NCBI GenBank assembly: GCA_003254885.1 | Contig: QANT01001752.1 | Span: 1 to 64,000 of the forward strand | From: Purshia tridentata | Lineage: Eukaryota > Streptophyta > Magnoliopsida > Rosales > Rosaceae | Direction: 5' to 3' | Length of the DNA: 64,000 bases | In this document: positions 59,639-64,000 of the stretch, in pieces | How the letters are laid out: each line of letters starts with the position of its first letter | Position numbering within the stretch: position 1 is the first letter of the stretch | Notes under the pieces: generated by a model | Told to the model about the DNA's origin: nothing | Databases searched by the model: none | Seen by the model: the letters and a program-made list of their open reading frames with translations, nothing else | Translations under genes and position numbers: made by a program

Positions 59639-59974
59639 GCGTCTTGATTTAGCAAATGGTGGTTAATATGGATGCTGCACCGGGGCCCTTGTTCATTGTA
59701 AGATTCAGGATCTTTGGAGGGTGAATGAGGTGGTGTGCAAGGCGTCAAATAGTATTCGTTAACATTAGTATAAGCTCACACTTCGAATTTTTGCAAACAA
59801 GATAAAGGAACAGTATACAATTTTTTGTCAACCCTGGCGAGCCAGATCAGATTGTCTGAATGGTGGCATTTTTCAGTGTAAGTATCACTACATGTTGGAA
59901 AGAGGGGAAGCGGGGAAGCTTAGCAGTTTCTAGTGTAAAGCGTAAGTTGCAAATTTGATAAATCCCCTTAAAAT

Positions 59975-61065
59975 GTACATTGGGATACCATCTTGGCATG
60001 TTGGTTCTGAAATAATTATGATTATGAACCTCACTGTCTCGTCTCCTCCATTTAGGGATGAAACACGAATTTTTTCAAAATGCTGTGTTCCTTGTATTTT
60101 CTCAAAATTATTTTCATTTGTAAATCATGTTCGATTACAGCTCAAAACTCAACTCGTTCCATCAAAGTTTGAATCAGACCACTACCAGAGATGGTACAAA
60201 GACTTACTCATCCTTTTTTATTGTAGAGAGGGGTCAATAAAAAACAACACTGGCCTGTTTCTGTAGGTCCTTTAAATGGAATTCAATGTCTTTGATTGTT
60301 GTAAGTAGCACTCACCAAAATTCAAAACGACAGAGAATTACTTTCACCTAGACTCTTCAATGAATTTGAGTTTCCCTGGCTTTATTATGTTTGCCACAGA
60401 AGGAGACGTCTGATTAGGGTTGGGGGCGGGTAAAACACAAGTAAATTCTTGTTCCCCACTCTACCTGGCTGTTCAAGAAAACCAGGACAAGTCCAAAGTC
60501 AAAATTTCACTCATCTTGTTTCTCCTTTTCTTCTTCTACCCTTATTTTACTCCCGTCATTTTTTTGGCTCAAGAAAGAGGAGGGCCAAGAGTCGAGCACC
60601 TATGTTAGAATATTCAGTGAGAGACGAGTACTAGATCCTAAAACGTAAGCTATCGAGAATATATAAACAATGTATATACACTACACTCTTCACGTGCCAT
60701 CATGCACGTCTGTATGTGGAGAGGTAGATATATGTACAATATATGAGTAGCTCCACCTTGTTGGCTTGATAAGTGATTAGCAGGGGTTAAGGGTTTCATA
60801 CACAAAACCTTCTAATACTTGTGCTCTGCTACCAATGTCAAGCAACTATTAATCCAAAATTATAAACAAAATGGATCAACAATGTCTATATCAAACTATC
60901 TAACAATAAACTCACTCTACAATAAGTCTGATATACTTAAGAGAGAATGCTGTTGTGCATGCTCATTGCACACTTAATTATCTGCATTAAGATATGAAGA
61001 TCTCTAAGTTTTGTAGGAGATGGTCCCTTGGTGTCCATTAATTGAAACAGTGCCAAGAAGTATCA
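59975..61065. repeat. Local duplication, copy A
   Basis: This matches copy B (62225-63110) block by block in the same order: the AATAATTATGATTAT, ATTTTCATTTG, CTGTTTCTGTAGGTCCTTTAAAT, CCCACTCTACC and GAGGGCC segments, then the GTTGTGCATGCTCA and GCCAAGAAGTA segments. Spacing varies, and many substitutions and indels suggest an old event. Confidence 0.75.
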
Positions 61066-61120
61066 AATTGATTCGCACCCTGTTCTAACACACTTAATTA
61101 TCTGCATTAAGATATGAAGA
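60969..61120. repeat. Short direct repeat, period 120
   Basis: A block of about 32 bases beginning CACACTTAATTATCTGCATT occurs at 60969 and again at 61089, identical over its length. It is younger than the larger blocks around it. Confidence 0.85.
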
Positions 61121-61639
61121 CTAGTATCTACGTACTATAATATAAAATACCCACAAAGGACCAGTAACTTAGTGATGCCCCACAAAAATAGAAGATGATC
61201 CACACATGCATGAGAGGTGTCAAATATATTTATAGTCTCTTCCTGTTTTCAAGACTATGGTTTTATATATCAAGCAACAAATTTGGGAATTTAGAAATTT
61301 GAAGGCAATACTTGCAACACTCTTGCAAAGAAAAGTCTCACAAGGTCTGTTTCAAATGTTTGCTCCACTGCCAGTTATTGGTGAAATTAAAGTTTCTACG
61401 TACGCTACTGTTTCCTCAAGCAATCGAAGATTATGAGAACCGTTCTACTTGTCTCTTCCTTGGGATTAAACAATTTCAAGGTGAAGGGACCCTCAGACAG
61501 TAAAACCTCATCATTTCAGGCGCAGGTATAACCTTTCAAGAAACTTGTACGAGTTTAGTAATATTCATTAAACTCATATTAATTCGTAACCCGGATTGTA
61601 GTTGTAAAGCCGCTATTGCTCAAATTGGAAGTATATAGA

Positions 61640-62000
61640 TCGAAAGAGACAATTTTCAGTAGTCCCAAGTCTCAAAAGAAACAATTCTGTATCCACTTAA
61701 CCAATGTAGAGCTCCGTTAAATAAGCACATAATTGTGGCATTGATCATAGTTCTCCATGAACCGGTGTTGAGTGAAAAGACTGCAACGCAGGTTGTAACC
61801 GGACCACCGTTTATTCTAGATTTGTAATCTTCAGTACGTGGTGGAATCAAAATAATGGATATAAAGGAGTAGTATAGTTGGGTAACTTATTGGCTTCTTC
61901 AGTAGCAGGGTTCCATAGCAGAACGTCGGAGTCTCTGTCGCACTCGCGGCAGTTGAAGTATTCCGGGCAGTCGCATTCTTGCAAGAACCACGTACAATAT
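61640..62000 (-). pseudogene. F-box-associated domain relic
   Basis: On the minus strand, one frame reads CPEYFNCRECDRDSDVLLWNPATEEANKLP and then stops. Directly after it a same-direction frame carries CVAVFSLNTGSWRTM, CLFNGALHWLSG and RIVSFE. These are the familiar pieces of plant F-box-associated (kelch/FBA type) domains, in the right order. No F-box is seen upstream and a stop lies between the pieces, so this is a fragment of a dead F-box gene. It sits between duplication copies A and B. Confidence 0.6.
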
Positions 62001-62224
62001 ATATATTCTCAAAATATTTTTCTTAGATAAGGTGGTCTTCTTCTCACCATCTTGGTACGTAAATCATGCTTTTTGATCGCAACATTAATATCACACCATT
62101 CTCATGATGATCGGCCTTCAACATCGATCGCTGCTTCCTAACAAAATGAGATTTGGTGATTAAAGCCATGCACCGGCCATGACTTACGTACACCTTGGCA
62201 TGCATGCAGTTGTCTGTTTTGTTG

Positions 62225-63110
62225 TGACGTTCTTATAAGAGAATAATTATGATTATCAACCACACTGTCTAGTCTACATTTAGGGATGAATGGAACATAA
62301 ATATATATTTGCAAAATGCTAGTGTTTTCTCAAAATTATTTTCATTTGCAAATCCTGTTCAATTACAGCTCAAGATTCCAACTGGTTCCATCAAGTTTGA
62401 CTCGATCACACTCCTGACCAATGAAGGAACAAAGACTTTCTTATCACTTTTATTGTATAGTGGGGTCAATGACAAATGACAATTAATGCCCTGTTTCTGT
62501 AGGTCCTTTAAATAGAATTCAATGTCATAACTAAGTAACACTCATCAAAATTCAAAACAACAAAGCAATACTTTCACCAGGACTCCTTATTTTGTTAGCC
62601 ACAGAAGAAAACTTCTGATTGGGTTTTTGGGGCTAATTTGATGGGGTCTGGTAAAAACACGAGTAAATTCATGTCTCCCACTCTACCTAACTGTACATGT
62701 TGCAACATTTGTGTGTGTGGTTGGCTCCTTTAATTCATGTCTCCCACTCTACCTTGCTATAAAATTGCAAAGTCTTTTCGCTCTCATTATGTTTCCTCCT
62801 TTTTATTTTATTGATGGGTTTAAATTTTGGGTTCATAAGAGGGGAGGGCCGAGAGTCAGGCTCCTACATAAGTGCTTTATCATTGATATAATTAAGCCCC
62901 CCACTATTTTACTCTTATGATTGACTGCATGCAAGAGTGTAAGGCATTAATCTAGATGATGCATACGTATTTGTATATATTTGAGAGAGAAGGTTTCGTT
63001 GTGCATGCTCAATATGCACCTAGTTGTACTCATTAAGATTTGATGATCTCTAAATGATAATTAAGTTTTTTCGGAGATGGTCCCCTTTTGTCTACTAAAT
63101 CAGCGCCAAG
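62225..63110. repeat. Local duplication, copy B
   Basis: This pairs with copy A (59975-61065) and carries the same blocks in the same order. It lacks most of the stretch that copy A has between the GAGGGCC block and the GTTGTGCATG block. Confidence 0.75.
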
Positions 63111-63139
63111 AAGTAGCAAATTCTCATGCCTTTATTCCT

Positions 63140-63495
63140 AAATAGGTTGTCTTTGCACCATCTTGGTAAATTATGCTTTTTTGGTCCTGGGCCTTTGAGT
63201 TTATTCCCTGGCTTTATTTTATTCGCCACAGCTAGAATAAAACGTCTATTGGCCGAGACTCGAGCTCTAAAAGTTTCATCTTTTACTCTCACCATCGAGT
63301 CGAGTGTGCATATAATTCAATTATTTGGTACTGCATGCAATTGTTGTATATATTTGAGAAATTAGAATGCTTTGTTGTGCATGTTCTCATTATGCACCTA
63401 ATATATTATGCTCATTAAGATTTGATGGTCTCTAAGTTTTGATGGAGATATATGGTCCCTTTGTGTCCACTAAAACAGCGCCAAGAAGTATGTAC
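63140..63495. repeat. Local duplication, partial copy C
   Basis: This contains a CACCATCTTGGTA-like block also found near 62050. It also holds a CCCTGGCTTTATT block shared with copy A near 60375, and the GTTGTGCATGTTCTCATTATGCACC and GCGCCAAGAAGTA blocks shared with A and B. Confidence 0.65.
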
Positions 63496-64000
63496 AACCT
63501 GGACTATAAAGACTAGATAAGAAATTTAATTTGATTGGGGCAACTCATCATCATGGATTCATGTGTTAAACATGCACTAAAAAGTAGATCTAGAACGACT
63601 GGAGGATATCAAGGCTTAGAGTACATACTGCGTAATCAAAATGACATCATATTGTTTGACAATTGATCGCTTTTGTAGATTTGATTTCACATACTTAATG
63701 CCAATGTACGTACCAGCGCATACATGCATCCATTTTCTTAAATATCTCTTATGAACATATTTATTGTTTGGTTGTATGTCCACATCTTACAAATTTGAAC
63801 TCTCTTGCTTGCATTGGAGTTGTTAGTTAAGATAATTAATATTCTTAATTGCTTGAATTGTCTTCTTCTGAAAGACCTGCTGGAACCAAGTCAAGTGGGA
63901 AATTGCTTGGTATCTTCTTTCCACAAAGATATGGATTAACATTAACATGCATAAAGCAAGAAAAGAAATCAAAGATACCCCCACAAAGCATAAAGTAATT

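Larger units (their letters stand above)
59639..64000. other. Duplication-rich tail, no intact gene
   Basis: The first 300 bases are probably the FRS 3' UTR. From about 59.97 kb onward the sequence is a mosaic of related blocks in the same orientation (entered separately as repeats) with an F-box relic in the middle. No intact coding gene is seen up to the window edge. Confidence 0.55.

Overview
This is a plant nuclear window: a eudicot, most likely a Rosaceae species close to Prunus. The genus is an inference from the overall feel of the proteins and was not tested by alignment. The plant calls rest on GT-AG introns, AT-rich spacers, and plant-only families: phytochrome, FAR1-related factor, PPR-DYW editing factor, fasciclin-like AGP, LRR receptor-like protein, plastidic G6PD and SnRK1 beta. 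No bacterial, organellar, CRISPR, rRNA or tRNA feature was seen. Coding exons were joined by eye from splice signals and phase. UTRs and promoters are mostly not resolved.

Left part (1-20 kb): a Nudix hydrolase with nine coding exons and a Tourist-like MITE in intron 4 (2.3-6.0 kb, +); a six-bladed kelch protein of the lineage that gave rise to Brassicales nitrile specifiers (7.5-9.5 kb, +); a plastid G6PD-like protein whose active-site peptide is altered (10.3-13.5 kb, +); a two-FAS1 fasciclin-like arabinogalactan protein (14.0-15.8 kb, -); and an NF-YB3-like subunit (18.4-19.0 kb, -).

Middle (20-46 kb): an unrecognised membrane protein (20.6-21.3 kb, -); a gene-free spacer of about 6.6 kb; an SnRK1 beta subunit (28.0-30.1 kb, +); a small plastid-type membrane protein (30.7-31.4 kb, -); an unrecognised gene whose first exon carries an out-of-frame 149-bp tandem duplication (33.4-34.4 kb, -); Golgi GnT-II (36.3-37.6 kb, +); and phytochrome C (40.9-46.4 kb, +).

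Right part (47-64 kb): a collapsed LRR-RLP relic next to an intact 1005-residue LRR-RLP (both -); a PPR-DYW editing factor resembling MEF7 (+), head-to-head with the RLP; a FAR1-related, MULE-derived transcription factor (+); and a 4-kb tail of diverged, same-orientation local duplications holding an F-box relic (-).

The genes are independent single-copy type loci, not an operon or an obvious biosynthetic cluster. Two touch light signalling (PHYC and the FRS factor) and two touch sugar or energy metabolism (G6PD-like and SnRK1 beta), but adjacency alone is no evidence of linkage. I found no convincing wholly new system. The observations most worth following are the frame-breaking duplication at 34 kb, the altered G6PD, the SnRK1 beta CBM substitution, the palindrome beside the FLA splice donor, and the duplicated 60-63.5 kb tail.
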